Assembly (NCBI GenBank): GCA_020442065.1
Contig: JAGRKZ010000068.1
Coordinates: 1 to 63,065 of the forward strand
Length of the DNA stretch: 63,065 nt
Direction of reading: 5' to 3'
Source of the DNA: Bauldia sp.
GTDB lineage: Bacteria > Pseudomonadota > Alphaproteobacteria > Rhizobiales > Kaistiaceae
A program made the translations under genes and the position numbers. Below the pieces are notes generated by a model. That model did no database searches. It was given only the letters and a program-made list of their open reading frames with translations, and was not told the DNA's origin. Positions 16,876 through 25,491 of the stretch are shown here, one piece after another. Each line of letters begins with the position of its first letter. The stretch's first letter is position 1.

Positions 16876-16971
16876 GCTTAGCCATCTGTCTGTTATCATG
16901 TATGTTTTGGATGCGCACTGCGGCCGGTTCGCCGACGAAGGAGTGCGGATGGCTCGCTCCGCCGAATGCTG

Positions 16972-17025
16972 TTGACAGCCCAAAGCCCCCTCTTCATATT
17001 GAAAAGGTAAAGATAGTTTATCTTT
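16972..17025 (+). promoter_or_regulatory. Promoter and palindromic operator of the pxp-biotin carboxylase operon
   Basis: TTGACA (16972-16977) and CATATT (16995-17000) are 17 bases apart. Just downstream is a perfect inverted repeat AAAGATA-N3-TATCTTT (17009-17025), the most symmetric form of the box seen at the other three promoters of this module. It overlaps the expected transcription start, so repression is likely. Confidence 0.6.
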
Positions 17026-17052
17026 CGTGTCGATCCCCAGCCGGAGCAGGTC

Positions 17053-18066
17053 ATGATCGAAGTCCTCGAGGGAGGATTGCAGACGACGATCCAGGACGGC
17101 GGCCGTCCGGGCTTCCTGTCCCGCGGCATCCCGCCGGCCGGCGCCCAGGACTTCTACAGCCTCAGCATCGCCAACCTGCTCGTCGGCAACGACCTGACGC
17201 CGCCGCCGCTCAGCCGGGCCGATCCCGGCGCCGCCGGGCTTGAGATGGTGGTGAAGGGCGTGTCGCTCCGCTTTCTCGACGAGACCGTGATCGCACTTGC
17301 GGGGGCCGACATGGCGGCAACCCTCGACGGCACGCCGGTCGACCGCTTTCGGCCGATCGTGGCGCCCGCCGGCAGCGTGCTCAAGTGCGGGACCGTCAAG
17401 TCCGGTGCCCGCGGCTACCTGGCGATCGCCGGCGGCATCGACGTACCGCTGGTGATCGGCAGCCGGGCAACCTATGTCCGTGGCGCCCAGGGCGGGCTTG
17501 AAGGCCGCGCGCTCCGCAAGGGCGACCGGCTGACGACCTTTGCACCGGCAGCACCGGCAGCGGCGCTCGCCCGGCGCGACCTCGCCGGCCTGCCGTCGGC
17601 GCCGGAGGAACCGAACGTGATCCGCGTCGTCCTCGGGCCACAGGACTTCATGTTCACGGCCAAGGGGGTCGAGACCTTCCTGACCGCGGAGTGGAAGCTG
17701 TCGCCGGTGTCCGACCGGATGGGCATGCGCCTGGTGGGACCGCCTCTCGAACTCCATCCGCGGCCGGACTATCTGACACGCGATGCCGGCTCCGGCCCGG
17801 CCGATATCGTCGACGATGTCATCCCGGTCGGCGGCATCCAGGTGCCGGGCGGGATCGAGCCGATCGTGATGGGCGTCGAGAATCCCACCGCCGGCGGCTA
17901 CGCCAAGATCGCGACCGTGATCTCGGCCGACCTCGGCAAGATGGGCCAGATCCCGCCGAAGGGCTCGCTCACGTTCCGCAAGGTGCGCGCCGAGGAGGGG
18001 ATCGCGATCATCAAGGACATCTGGCAGAAGCTCAGGGACGCCAGGGCGGCGCTCGATGCGGCATGA
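17053..18066 (+). CDS. pxpC: 5-oxoprolinase subunit C / biotin-dependent carboxyltransferase-type (AHS2, KipA)
   Basis: A 337-residue protein of the PxpC/KipA (AHS2) family. Family marks are the N-terminal LEGGLQTTIQDGGRPGF, PPAGAQDFYSLSIAN, GARGYLAIAGGIDV, and SPVSDRMGMRL before the C-terminal GGIQVPGG and TAGGYAKIATVI. PxpABC is the bacterial ATP-dependent 5-oxoprolinase that opens pyroglutamate to glutamate; AHS1/AHS2 domains also occur fused to biotin carboxylase in urea amidolyase. This gene leads an operon that also contains a biotin carboxylase and a biotin carrier, so the substrate may be another lactam or imide. Its stop overlaps the next start (ATGA). Confidence 0.85.
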   Translation: MIEVLEGGLQTTIQDGGRPGFLSRGIPPAGAQDFYSLSIANLLVGNDLTPPPLSRADPGAAGLEMVVKGVSLRFLDETVIALAGADMAATLDGTPVDRFRPIVAPAGSVLKCGTVKSGARGYLAIAGGIDVPLVIGSRATYVRGAQGGLEGRALRKGDRLTTFAPAAPAAALARRDLAGLPSAPEEPNVIRVVLGPQDFMFTAKGVETFLTAEWKLSPVSDRMGMRLVGPPLELHPRPDYLTRDAGSGPADIVDDVIPVGGIQVPGGIEPIVMGVENPTAGGYAKIATVISADLGKMGQIPPKGSLTFRKVRAEEGIAIIKDIWQKLRDARAALDAA

Positions 18067-18869
18067 GCGGCCGTCGCACCATCGACATCAACTGCGACTG
18101 CGGCGAGAGCTTCGGCAACTGGCCGATGGGCGCCGACGACGAAATCATGCCGCTGATCACCACCGCCAACGTCGCCTGCGGTTTCCACGGCGGCGATCCG
18201 CAGGTGATGCGGAAGACCGTGGCGCTTGCCGCCGAGAACGGCGTGGCGGTCGGCGCCCATCCCGGCCTGCCGGACCTTGCCGGCTTTGGCCGGCGGAAGA
18301 TGGACATCACGCCCGACGACGCCTACGCCATGGTGGTCTACCAGGTCGGCGCGCTCACCGCGTTTCTCGGGGCACGCGGCATGACGCTTCACCACGTCAA
18401 GCCGCACGGGGCACTTTACGGCATGCTCCACGACCAGGAGGAGGTCGCGGCGGCAGTGGCCGACGCGATCCGCGACACCTGCCCGGAGCCGCTGCTCTAC
18501 TGGCCCGCGCCGGTGGCGATGCACGCCCTGCCGCGCGCGGCGCGCAAGCGCGGCATCGAGGTGGTCGGCGAGGTCTATTTCGACCTCGGCTATTCCGACG
18601 AGGCGAAGCTGATCGTCGAGCGCAAGAAGACGGCTAAGGATCTCGACGACGTCGCCCGACGGCTGCGGCGCTTCATCGCCGAAGGCGTGGTCGAATCGCT
18701 GTCGGGCAAGGCGATCCCGCTTGAGGCGGAGACGATCTGCGTCCATGGCGACGGGCCCAACTCGGTCGACATCGCAAGGACCGTGAACGCCGTCCTCGCC
18801 GAGGAAGGCGTGACGACTGCGGCATGGCAGGCGCGGACGGACGGCGGACGGCAAAGGGCAAGCGCATGA
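18063..18869 (+). CDS. pxpA: 5-oxoprolinase subunit A (LamB/YcsF family)
   Basis: A 268-residue YcsF/PxpA protein, with ATG in the ATGA overlap at 18063. Conserved parts: DINCDCGESFG, ITTANVACGFHGGDPQVM, GAHPGLPDLAGFGRR, HHVKPHGALYGML, and ICVHGDGPNSVDIA near the end. The conserved Asp/His/Glu cluster in these segments is thought to form the active site. PxpA is the subunit that works with PxpBC to phosphorylate and cleave the lactam. The family is normally about 245-255 residues, so length is normal. It is coupled to PxpB by a further ATGA overlap. Confidence 0.9.
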   Translation: MSGRRTIDINCDCGESFGNWPMGADDEIMPLITTANVACGFHGGDPQVMRKTVALAAENGVAVGAHPGLPDLAGFGRRKMDITPDDAYAMVVYQVGALTAFLGARGMTLHHVKPHGALYGMLHDQEEVAAAVADAIRDTCPEPLLYWPAPVAMHALPRAARKRGIEVVGEVYFDLGYSDEAKLIVERKKTAKDLDDVARRLRRFIAEGVVESLSGKAIPLEAETICVHGDGPNSVDIARTVNAVLAEEGVTTAAWQARTDGGRQRASA

Positions 18870-19690
18870 TCTACGACGAGCCGGTCTACCGCCCGCTGGG
18901 CGACTGCTACCTCGCCGTCGAGTTCGGCGACGAGGCCGACCTCAGCCTCAATTTCAAGGTGCTCGCCCTCGCCGATGCGCTGAAGAAGGCAAACGTGCCG
19001 GGGATCATCGAGATCATCCCGTCCTTCCGCGAGCTCGGCCTGCTCTTCGATCGCCTCGAGACCGATCACGAGACGCTGAAGCGCGCCGTCAAGCCGATCC
19101 AGGAGACGGTGGCGGACGTCGAGACGCTGCCCTCGCGCCTGATCGAGCTGCCGATGTGGTACGACGACCCGTGGTCGGCGGAGCTCGCCCGGCGCTTCAA
19201 CGTCAAGAAGAACATCGACTTCGTCGCGGAGTGTAACGACATCACCGTCGACGAGGTCATCGCCCGCCACACCGGCACGGACTACTGGATCGTCTGCGTC
19301 GGCTTCACCCCCGGCTGCTACTTCTCCCTGCCGCTCGATGCGAGCAAGTGGCTGAAGGCGCCGAAATACCGGACGCCGCGGAGCTTCACCTCGGCGCGGC
19401 TGGTAGCCCTCGCCGGCTTCTCGACCGGCGCCTATCCGGTCGCGAGCCCCGGCGGCTACCAGCTGATCGGCCGTCTCGCCGTCAACATCTACGAACCCAA
19501 CTCGAAGACGCCCGCGGTCTTCCCCGAGGACGGCGTGCTGCTGCACGCCGGCGACCGCCTCCGCTACTTCAACGTCAACGCCCTCGAATATGACGAGATC
19601 TGGGAAGCCGCGCAGGCCGGCACCTACAAGTACCGCATCACGGACGAGGTGTTCGACGTGAAGGGCTATCTCGCCAGCCGCAAGCCGTGA
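18866..19690 (+). CDS. pxpB: 5-oxoprolinase subunit B (AHS1, KipI-type)
   Basis: A 274-residue AHS1-domain protein. The first 80 residues (PLGDCYLAVEFGDEAD, IIEIIPSFRELGLLFD) and the later GFTPGCYFSLPLD, STGAYPVASPGGYQLIGRLA and GDRLRYFNV are diagnostic for PxpB/KipI. It is longer than the usual about 220 residues because of an insert near 85-125 and an extended C-terminus. The order pxpC-pxpA-pxpB with one-base-type overlaps implies a fixed complex stoichiometry. The ATP-binding function in the complex is inferred from the family. Confidence 0.85.
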   Translation: MIYDEPVYRPLGDCYLAVEFGDEADLSLNFKVLALADALKKANVPGIIEIIPSFRELGLLFDRLETDHETLKRAVKPIQETVADVETLPSRLIELPMWYDDPWSAELARRFNVKKNIDFVAECNDITVDEVIARHTGTDYWIVCVGFTPGCYFSLPLDASKWLKAPKYRTPRSFTSARLVALAGFSTGAYPVASPGGYQLIGRLAVNIYEPNSKTPAVFPEDGVLLHAGDRLRYFNVNALEYDEIWEAAQAGTYKYRITDEVFDVKGYLASRKP

Positions 19691-19721
19691 CCCAGCACCG
19701 CCAGGACCGGACCGCCATCCC

Positions 19722-21086
19722 GTGAAGAGAGTGCTCATAGCCAACCGTGGCGAGATTGCCTGCCGCGTCATCGCCGCATGCCACGGCCTCGACATCGAGG
19801 CCGTCGCCATCTACTCCGACGCCGACCGCAACGCGCGCCACGTCCGCATGGCGGATGCCGCCCACCACATCGGGCCCTCGCGCGTCGACAGGAGTTACCT
19901 CAACGTCGAGGCCGTCCTCGCCGCCGCCCGCGAGGCCGGCGCCGACGCGATCCATCCCGGCTACGGCCTGCTCTCGGAGAACGCCGGCTTTGCCGCCGCG
20001 GCGACGGAGGCCGGACTGGTCTGGATCGGGCCGGCGCCGGAGACGATTGCAGCGATGGGCGACAAGGGCCGGGCGCGGACGATTGCGGCCGAGGCCGGCG
20101 TCCCGGTGCTGCCGGGCAGTCCACGCTTCGCCGAGGCGGACGCGGACGAGATCGCCGCGCATGGCGCTGCGACCGGCTATCCGCTTCTCGTCAAGGCGGC
20201 CGGCGGTGGCGGCGGCATCGGCATGCGCCGGGTTGACCGCGGCGAGGAGCTTGCCGGCGTGGTCGAGGCGACCCGCAGCATGGCCGAGCGCGCCTTCGGC
20301 AACCCCACGGTCTATCTCGAGCGCTTCGTACCGACGGCGCGGCACATCGAAGTCCAGATCTTCGGCTTCGGCGACGGCCGCGCGGTGCACTTCTACGAGC
20401 GCGAGTGCTCGGTGCAGCGCCGCTTCCAGAAGGTGATCGAGGAAGGGCCTTCGCCGGCGCTCGACCCATCGACCCGGATGCGCATGGCCGAAGCCGCCGC
20501 GGCCCTCGCCGCAAGCCAGCGCTATGCCGGCGCCGGCACCGTCGAGTTCATCTTTGACGACGACTCGGGCGCGTTCTACTTCCTCGAGATGAACACCCGC
20601 ATCCAGGTGGAGCACGCCGTCACCGAGATGATCACCGGCCTCGACCTCGTCCAGATGCAGCTCCGCCTCGCCCGCGGTGACGATTTCTCGGACTTCGGCC
20701 AGACCGACATCGGGACGGAGGGACACGCCATCGAGCTCCGCGTCTACGCCGAGAACCCGGCGCGGAATTACCTTCCCTCGCCGGGGAAGATCAGCCGCGC
20801 CGCATTCCCGAGCGGCGAGAGCCTTCGCGTCGACACCGGGTTCGAGGAAGGCGACGAGATCACCGCCTTCTACGACCCGCTCATCGCCAAGTTGATCGTC
20901 CTCGGCAGCGACCGTGCCGACGCGATCGCCCGAGGGCGCGCGATGCTCGGCCGTACAGTGGTCGAGGGGCCGGCCACCAACCTTGCGCTGCTCAATGCCG
21001 TGCTCGCCCATCCCGCCTTCGTCGAGGGACGGACCTTCACCAACTTCCTCGACCTCCACAGGCAAGATCTGCTCGCCCCCGCATGA
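19722..21086 (+). CDS. Biotin carboxylase (AccC-like)
   Basis: A 454-residue enzyme from GTG 19722. It has LIANRGEIACRVIAAC at the N-terminus, IHPGYGLLSENAGFA, the glycine-rich ATP loop KAAGGGGGIGMR, and ERECSVQRRFQKVIEEGPS and FLEMNTRIQVEHAVTEMI with the bicarbonate and metal residues. It would carboxylate biotin on the small carrier protein encoded next, using ATP and bicarbonate. Placed after pxpCAB, with no acetyl-CoA carboxyltransferase subunits nearby, it probably serves a biotin-dependent ring-opening or carboxylation step rather than fatty acid synthesis. It starts 31 bases after the pxpB stop. Confidence 0.9.
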   Translation: MKRVLIANRGEIACRVIAACHGLDIEAVAIYSDADRNARHVRMADAAHHIGPSRVDRSYLNVEAVLAAAREAGADAIHPGYGLLSENAGFAAAATEAGLVWIGPAPETIAAMGDKGRARTIAAEAGVPVLPGSPRFAEADADEIAAHGAATGYPLLVKAAGGGGGIGMRRVDRGEELAGVVEATRSMAERAFGNPTVYLERFVPTARHIEVQIFGFGDGRAVHFYERECSVQRRFQKVIEEGPSPALDPSTRMRMAEAAAALAASQRYAGAGTVEFIFDDDSGAFYFLEMNTRIQVEHAVTEMITGLDLVQMQLRLARGDDFSDFGQTDIGTEGHAIELRVYAENPARNYLPSPGKISRAAFPSGESLRVDTGFEEGDEITAFYDPLIAKLIVLGSDRADAIARGRAMLGRTVVEGPATNLALLNAVLAHPAFVEGRTFTNFLDLHRQDLLAPA

Positions 21087-21116
21087 CGGCGGGATCAACC
21101 TCCCGGAGTTAAGGAA

Positions 21117-21335
21117 ATGGCCGAAGAGATCAGGACCCAGTCGCCCGGCAACATCTGGAAGGTGCTGGTGAAGCCCGGCGACAAGGTGAAGGCCGGGGAT
21201 GTCCTCTTCATCATGGAAGTGATGAAGATGGAATTCCCCCACGAAGCGACGGCCGACGGCGTGGTCACCAAGGTGCATCTCACCGAGGGTCAGGAGAATG
21301 TCGACGGCGATGTGGTCGCCGTCGAAATAGAATGA
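21117..21335 (+). CDS. Biotin carboxyl carrier domain protein
   Basis: A 72-residue single biotinyl domain. Lys37 in EVMKMEFP is the biotinylation site (normal motif (A/V)MKM), placed about 35 residues from the C-terminus as required. Flanking SPGNIWKVLVKPGDKVKAGD and EGQENVDGDVVAVE complete the hammerhead fold. It lacks the Ala/Pro-rich N-terminal half of AccB, so it is a stand-alone carrier made for the adjacent carboxylase. It is the last gene of the pxp operon, 30 bases after the biotin carboxylase stop. Confidence 0.9.
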   Translation: MAEEIRTQSPGNIWKVLVKPGDKVKAGDVLFIMEVMKMEFPHEATADGVVTKVHLTEGQENVDGDVVAVEIE

Positions 21336-21989
21336 GTTCCGCAGACCCTGCTACCCTCCAGCCCCAGTCCAAAGGGAATCGTCGGGCGGGGTCGAGCTGG
21401 AGCACATTGCGACCCCGCGCGGGGGGATGGCATTCGTTCGGATCAAGGGGGGTTTCCCGAGGTCGAGACGAGGTTTTGGCGGCATCGCGTCATCACACAT
21501 TTCCAGAGAACGATGCCGCAATGAGCCGCGAAGCGATCCGACTGCATGAGACGGGCCGGCAAGCCGCGGTCTGAACAGCGAGAAGAACTAAGTAAGCGAG
21601 CGGAAATCGCACATTCCAGTCAGAGAACGTTCGACCCGGGTTTCTCTCCCTCCGCCAGAGCCCGTGGGTCCGTTTCGCCCGTGACCTGACACTCCTCCCC
21701 AGGGGCCTCTGCCTCTCCGGCAAAGGACCAAGGGTGTCACATATGTTTCCGGAAAGAGCTGTCACCCATCTCTCAGCAAGGGCAGTGTCATTGTCGTCGG
21801 CGCCAAGACCGAAGTCCGCGAACCTCTTGGCGGACTCTGCGTTGTGGGCGTGGGGAGCAGAGGTTGCCTGCCGCGTAGGATTCTCGTAGAGACGCTAGTT
21901 CTTTGCAGGGGTGAACGCTCCCTACCGACGGGACGTAACTTCGGCGGGCCCGCCCTTTCCTGGCGGGCTGCAGGCCCAAGCGACCGTTC
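21336..21989. other. Non-coding gap with mobile-element scars
   Basis: I see no credible gene in these 654 bases. A short minus-strand reading of 90 codons (21493-21765) looks like frayed mobile-element sequence: its ends read MTALSGN and a 60-base part is repeated elsewhere in the window (see the repeat at 21600-21660). The gap separates module A from the LacI-controlled module B. No clear terminator was found after the biotin carrier gene. Confidence 0.4.
21600..21660. repeat. Dispersed repeat, copy A
   Basis: About 60 bases related to 43542-43601 (copy B) and more weakly 54932-54991 (copy C), all in the same orientation. A and B share an identical 26-base stretch beginning CCGGGTTTCTCTCCCTCCGC (21636-21661 and 43577-43602), preceded by GAGAACGTT or GAGAATGTT. 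All three lie at module borders. The parent element is not recognised. Confidence 0.55.
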
Positions 21990-23063
21990 ATGACGAAACC
22001 GACCACATTGATCGAGGTTGCGAGAATTGCAGGCGTGTCCACCGCGACGGTGAACCGCGTCCTCAAGGGTGTCGGCTACGTCTCCGCGGACACCCGGGCC
22101 CGGATCGAGGCCGCGATCAAGACAACGCGCTACCGCCCCAACGCGCTTGCCCGTGAATTGCGCAAGCAGCGGTCGATGACCATAGGCCACGTCGTCAGTG
22201 CCATCACGGCCAACCCCTTCTTCGCCAGTGTCGCCCGCGGCGCCGAGGACGTCGCTCTGGAGAGCGGCTTCCGGACGCTCCTGTTCAATCACAACGGCAG
22301 CGCCGAGCGCGAGCGCCAGGGCATCGAGCGTTTCATCGAGCGCCGCGTCGATGCGGTCTTGTTCACTGTCGCCGCATCGCGGGCGGACGTCACCATGCTG
22401 ATCGAGGAGAAGATCCCGGTGGTGCAGGTCGAGCGCGCCGCGACCCGGGATGCACCCTCGGTGACGGTCGACAACGCCGTCGGGGCGCTCGAGGCGATGC
22501 GCCACTTCATCACGCTCGGCCATCGCCGCATCGCTCTCGTGGGCGGCGATCCGGACCAGGTCTACTACGGCGATCCCCTGATGCGGGCGGTCGAGGACGA
22601 ACGCCTCGGCGCCTATCGCGCCGGCCTCGCGGCGGGAGGCCTCTCGTGGAATCCGAACTACGAGCGCCTCGGCCAGTATTATCGCCACGAAGATGGAGCC
22701 GGCGTCCAAGGCTACACGCACATGCGCGCTCTTCTCGCCGGTGCGGAACCGCCCACGGCGGTTTTTGCCACATGCGACATCCTTGCCGCGGGCGTGCTCC
22801 AGGCGATCTATGAAGCCGGACTCCGCGTTCCCGACGACATCTCCGTCATCGGTTTCGACGACACGCTCGCTATCAACCTCGCACCACGGCTCACCACCGT
22901 CGCCCAGCCGATGGAGGAACTGGGCCGGGAAGGCTTCAAACTCGCGCTCGCGCAGATCGAGGGAGACGCCGAACCGCGATCGATTCGCCTCCCCAGTCGG
23001 CTGGTCAGGCGCGATTCTGCCGGCCCGGTTCCCTCGGCCACGACCAGACGGAAGCGCGCCTGA
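21990..23063 (+). CDS. LacI-family transcriptional regulator
   Basis: A 357-residue LacI/GalR protein. The N-terminal HTH is TTLIEVARIAGVSTATVNRV followed by the hinge helix region RPNALARELRKQRS; recognition-helix residues are S-T-A-T-V-N-R-V. The C-terminal sugar-binding-like domain has SAITANPFFASVARGAED and CDILAAGVLQAIYEAGLRVP, then VIGFDDTLAINLAPRLTTV, typical of the family. It precedes a CUT1 sugar importer, and two perfect-looking LacI operators lie between them (23128-23157). It likely represses the downstream operon until the imported sugar or derivative binds. Confidence 0.9.
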   Translation: MTKPTTLIEVARIAGVSTATVNRVLKGVGYVSADTRARIEAAIKTTRYRPNALARELRKQRSMTIGHVVSAITANPFFASVARGAEDVALESGFRTLLFNHNGSAERERQGIERFIERRVDAVLFTVAASRADVTMLIEEKIPVVQVERAATRDAPSVTVDNAVGALEAMRHFITLGHRRIALVGGDPDQVYYGDPLMRAVEDERLGAYRAGLAAGGLSWNPNYERLGQYYRHEDGAGVQGYTHMRALLAGAEPPTAVFATCDILAAGVLQAIYEAGLRVPDDISVIGFDDTLAINLAPRLTTVAQPMEELGREGFKLALAQIEGDAEPRSIRLPSRLVRRDSAGPVPSATTRRKRA

Positions 23064-23127
23064 CCGCAGCCGCCCGTTGCCCAAGCGCTCGCCGAAGAGC
23101 TGCGCGATTGCGCTCCGTCGCATCACG

Positions 23128-23157
23128 TGTTATCGATGACATGTGTCATCGATGACA
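23128..23157. promoter_or_regulatory. Tandem LacI-type operators
   Basis: TGTTATCGATGACA (23128-23141) and TGTCATCGATGACA (23144-23157) are two 14-base sites with centres 16 bases apart. The second is a perfect palindrome and the first has one mismatch. The ATCGAT core with flanking T-G-T/A-C-A is typical of LacI-family operators in alphaproteobacteria. They lie 100 bases before the binding-protein start, downstream of a possible weak promoter (TTGCGC-17-TATCGA). Confidence 0.75.
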
Positions 23158-23259
23158 CATGCCATTTTCGGCTGTTATCGGAGGAGAAGCCTGCAATCGC
23201 GACGGGCTTCCGCGACGCGTGATCGGCAACGACCCGATCGCCAACACAGGGAGGATGTG

Positions 23260-24543
23260 ATGCGCCTGAGAAGCGTTCTTGCGGCCAGCGCTTTCGCCGT
23301 CGGTCTGGCAATGGGCCAGACCGCTATGGCGGATACCACGGTGACCTTCTGGCAGTTCTTCACCGGCGACACCGACGTCGCGGCTTGGCGTGACGCCATC
23401 GCCAAGTTCGAGTCGGCGAACCCCGACATCAAGATCAACATGGAGCTGGTGCCCTGGTCCGAGCAGCAGCAGCGGTTCGTCACCGCCCTCGCCACCGGCG
23501 GCCTGCCCGACGTGTCGATGTTGGGCAATAACGTCGTCGCCCAGTTCCAGGCGACCGGCTCCCTCGCTCCGCTCGATGAATATGTCGCCGCCTATGATGC
23601 GGCGAACGGCACCAAGATCGTCGACGAGATCTGGCCGGGCGACAAGGGCTACTACATCCTCGACGGCAAGCTCTGGGCCTCGCCCATCGCGGTCGAGACC
23701 CGCGCGCTCTACTATCGGAAGGACCTGTTCAAGGAAGCCGGGCTCGATCCCGCCAAGCCGCCGCAGACCTGGGAGGAGCTCGCCACCGCCGCCGCGGCGC
23801 TCTCCAAGGCCGGCAACGGCAAGTACTACGGCATCGCGCTGCCGATGAGCATCACCTACAACACCGTCCAGAACTTCATGAGCACGTATCTCGGCTACGG
23901 CGCCCGGATGATCGGCGAGGACGGCAAGTGCGGCTTCGATACGCCCGAGTTCAAGTCCGCCCTCGACGTCTATACCCGCATCTACAAGGACGGCGGCACC
24001 CATCCCGACGCGCCGACCATGGATGGCGACACGCTCCGCCGCGGCTTTGCCGACGGGAAGTATGCCATGCACATCCAGAATGCGAGCCTGATGAAGCAGC
24101 TCCAGGACGAGGGCGCCCCCTTCGCGGGCGACGTCGGCATCGCCAAGATCCCGGCCGGCCCGGTCAACCGGAGCGGTTTCCTCGGCGGCTGGCCGCTTGT
24201 GCTGTGGAATGCCTCGGAGCACAAGGAAGCGGCGGCGAAATGGATTCTCTTCGCGACCCATGGCGACGTGCTGAAGGACATGGCGGTCGCCTCGGGCTTC
24301 ATCCCCGGCAGCATCCCGCTCGCCCAGGGCGCGCCATGGGATGCCTTCCCCTACCCGCTCTTCGTCGAGCAGCTCCAGGACGCGCGTCCCTACCAGTATC
24401 CTTCCGCGCCGCTTGCCCAGATGGGCCAGCTCGAGGTCGACACCATCCAGAAGGCCGTGCAGGCCGTCGCCCTCGGCCAACAGAGCGTCGACGAAGCGAC
24501 GACCCAGCTCTGCACCACCATCAACGAGGTGCTGGCGCGCTGA
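23260..24543 (+). CDS. CUT1-type extracellular sugar-binding protein
   Basis: A 427-residue protein, starting at ATG 23260 after a GGGAGG ribosome site. The signal peptide covers residues 1-24 (RLRSVLAASAFAVGLAMG, cleavage near AMADTT). The mature part begins VTFWQFFTGD, the usual first strand of family 1 sugar-binding proteins, and includes ETRALYYRKDLFKEAGLDP and GGWPLVLWNASEHKEAA. It delivers an oligosaccharide or sugar-like ligand to the permeases encoded next. No ATPase gene of the MsmK/UgpC type lies in this operon, so a shared ATPase elsewhere in the genome is probably used. Confidence 0.9.
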   Translation: MRLRSVLAASAFAVGLAMGQTAMADTTVTFWQFFTGDTDVAAWRDAIAKFESANPDIKINMELVPWSEQQQRFVTALATGGLPDVSMLGNNVVAQFQATGSLAPLDEYVAAYDAANGTKIVDEIWPGDKGYYILDGKLWASPIAVETRALYYRKDLFKEAGLDPAKPPQTWEELATAAAALSKAGNGKYYGIALPMSITYNTVQNFMSTYLGYGARMIGEDGKCGFDTPEFKSALDVYTRIYKDGGTHPDAPTMDGDTLRRGFADGKYAMHIQNASLMKQLQDEGAPFAGDVGIAKIPAGPVNRSGFLGGWPLVLWNASEHKEAAAKWILFATHGDVLKDMAVASGFIPGSIPLAQGAPWDAFPYPLFVEQLQDARPYQYPSAPLAQMGQLEVDTIQKAVQAVALGQQSVDEATTQLCTTINEVLAR

Positions 24544-24574
24544 TCGTGAGACGAGCCTCCCGGGCCCGGCCGCG

Positions 24575-25489
24575 ATGGTCCGGACTCTGACGCTCACCGA
24601 GCGGGCGGGGAACCCTTCCCCCGCCCGCTTGCTTGCGGAGCGCATCCTGCCCTACGGCATGGTCGCCCCGGCGGTGGTCGTCGCCGCCGCGATCGCGGTT
24701 GTCCCGCTCCTCTACCAGATCTGGCTGTCGTTCCAGGACTGGTACTTGCTGCGCCAGCCGACGCCGGCCTTCGGCGGGCTGATCAATTTCGTGGCGCTCT
24801 TCAACGATGGCGCCCTGTGGTCGGCGGTCCTGCGCACATGGATCTGGACGATCGGCACCGTGTTCGTCGAGATCGCGATCGCCGTACCCGTCGCACTGCT
24901 CCTCAATCGCGAGACGGCGATGGCGCGGACCGCGTCGGCGTTGATCCTGGTGCCGTGGGTCACGCCTTTCATCGTCGTCGGGTTCGGGTGGCGCTTCCTC
25001 CTCGACAGCGATGTCGGCGCCGTCCACTTCCTTCTCGAGACGCTGGGCATCGCCGGCACCAACTCGGTGCTGACCGACCCCGCCGGGGCGCTTGCCGCGG
25101 TGACCTTTATCTCGGGCTGGAAGGGCGCACCCTTCATGGTGATCGCGCTGCTCGCCGCCCTCAAGTCCATCCCTGACGAGCTCTACGAGGCGGCCGAAGC
25201 CGACGGCGCGGGCCCGTTCGCGCGCTTCCGGCACATCACCGTGCCGTCGGTGTGGAATACCGTCGTGGTGGTCGGCCTCGTGCTCGGCATCCTCGCCTTC
25301 TACAGTTTCGACCTGGTCTGGATCATGACCAAAGGTGGCCCGCAGGATGCGACGACCATCATCGGCATCTCCATCTACAAGGCCGTCTTTCTCGACCTCC
25401 GCCCGGCCTATGCCGCCGCGATCAGCGTGGTGATGCTGGTCGGCCTGCTGGTCGCCTCGCTCCTCGTCCTCCAGCTGAGGCGAGTCTGA
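24575..25489 (+). CDS. CUT1-type sugar ABC importer permease (MalF/UgpA-like)
   Basis: A 304-residue permease with six hydrophobic segments, starting at ATG 24575. The EAA loop is ELYEAAEADGAGPFARFRHI at about residues 200-220, followed by TVPSVWNT, as in MalF-type proteins. TKGGPQDATTIIGISIYK near the C-terminus is also family-typical. It pairs with the next permease, which starts only 3 bases after its stop. The 31-base gap from the binding protein contains no terminator. Confidence 0.9.
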   Translation: MVRTLTLTERAGNPSPARLLAERILPYGMVAPAVVVAAAIAVVPLLYQIWLSFQDWYLLRQPTPAFGGLINFVALFNDGALWSAVLRTWIWTIGTVFVEIAIAVPVALLLNRETAMARTASALILVPWVTPFIVVGFGWRFLLDSDVGAVHFLLETLGIAGTNSVLTDPAGALAAVTFISGWKGAPFMVIALLAALKSIPDELYEAAEADGAGPFARFRHITVPSVWNTVVVVGLVLGILAFYSFDLVWIMTKGGPQDATTIIGISIYKAVFLDLRPAYAAAISVVMLVGLLVASLLVLQLRRV

Positions 25490-25491
25490 CC

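Noticed and set aside
19638-21278. 546-codon minus-strand frame opposite biotin carboxylase
   Set aside because: Shadow frame; the plus strand encodes a full biotin carboxylase and carrier with catalytic motifs.
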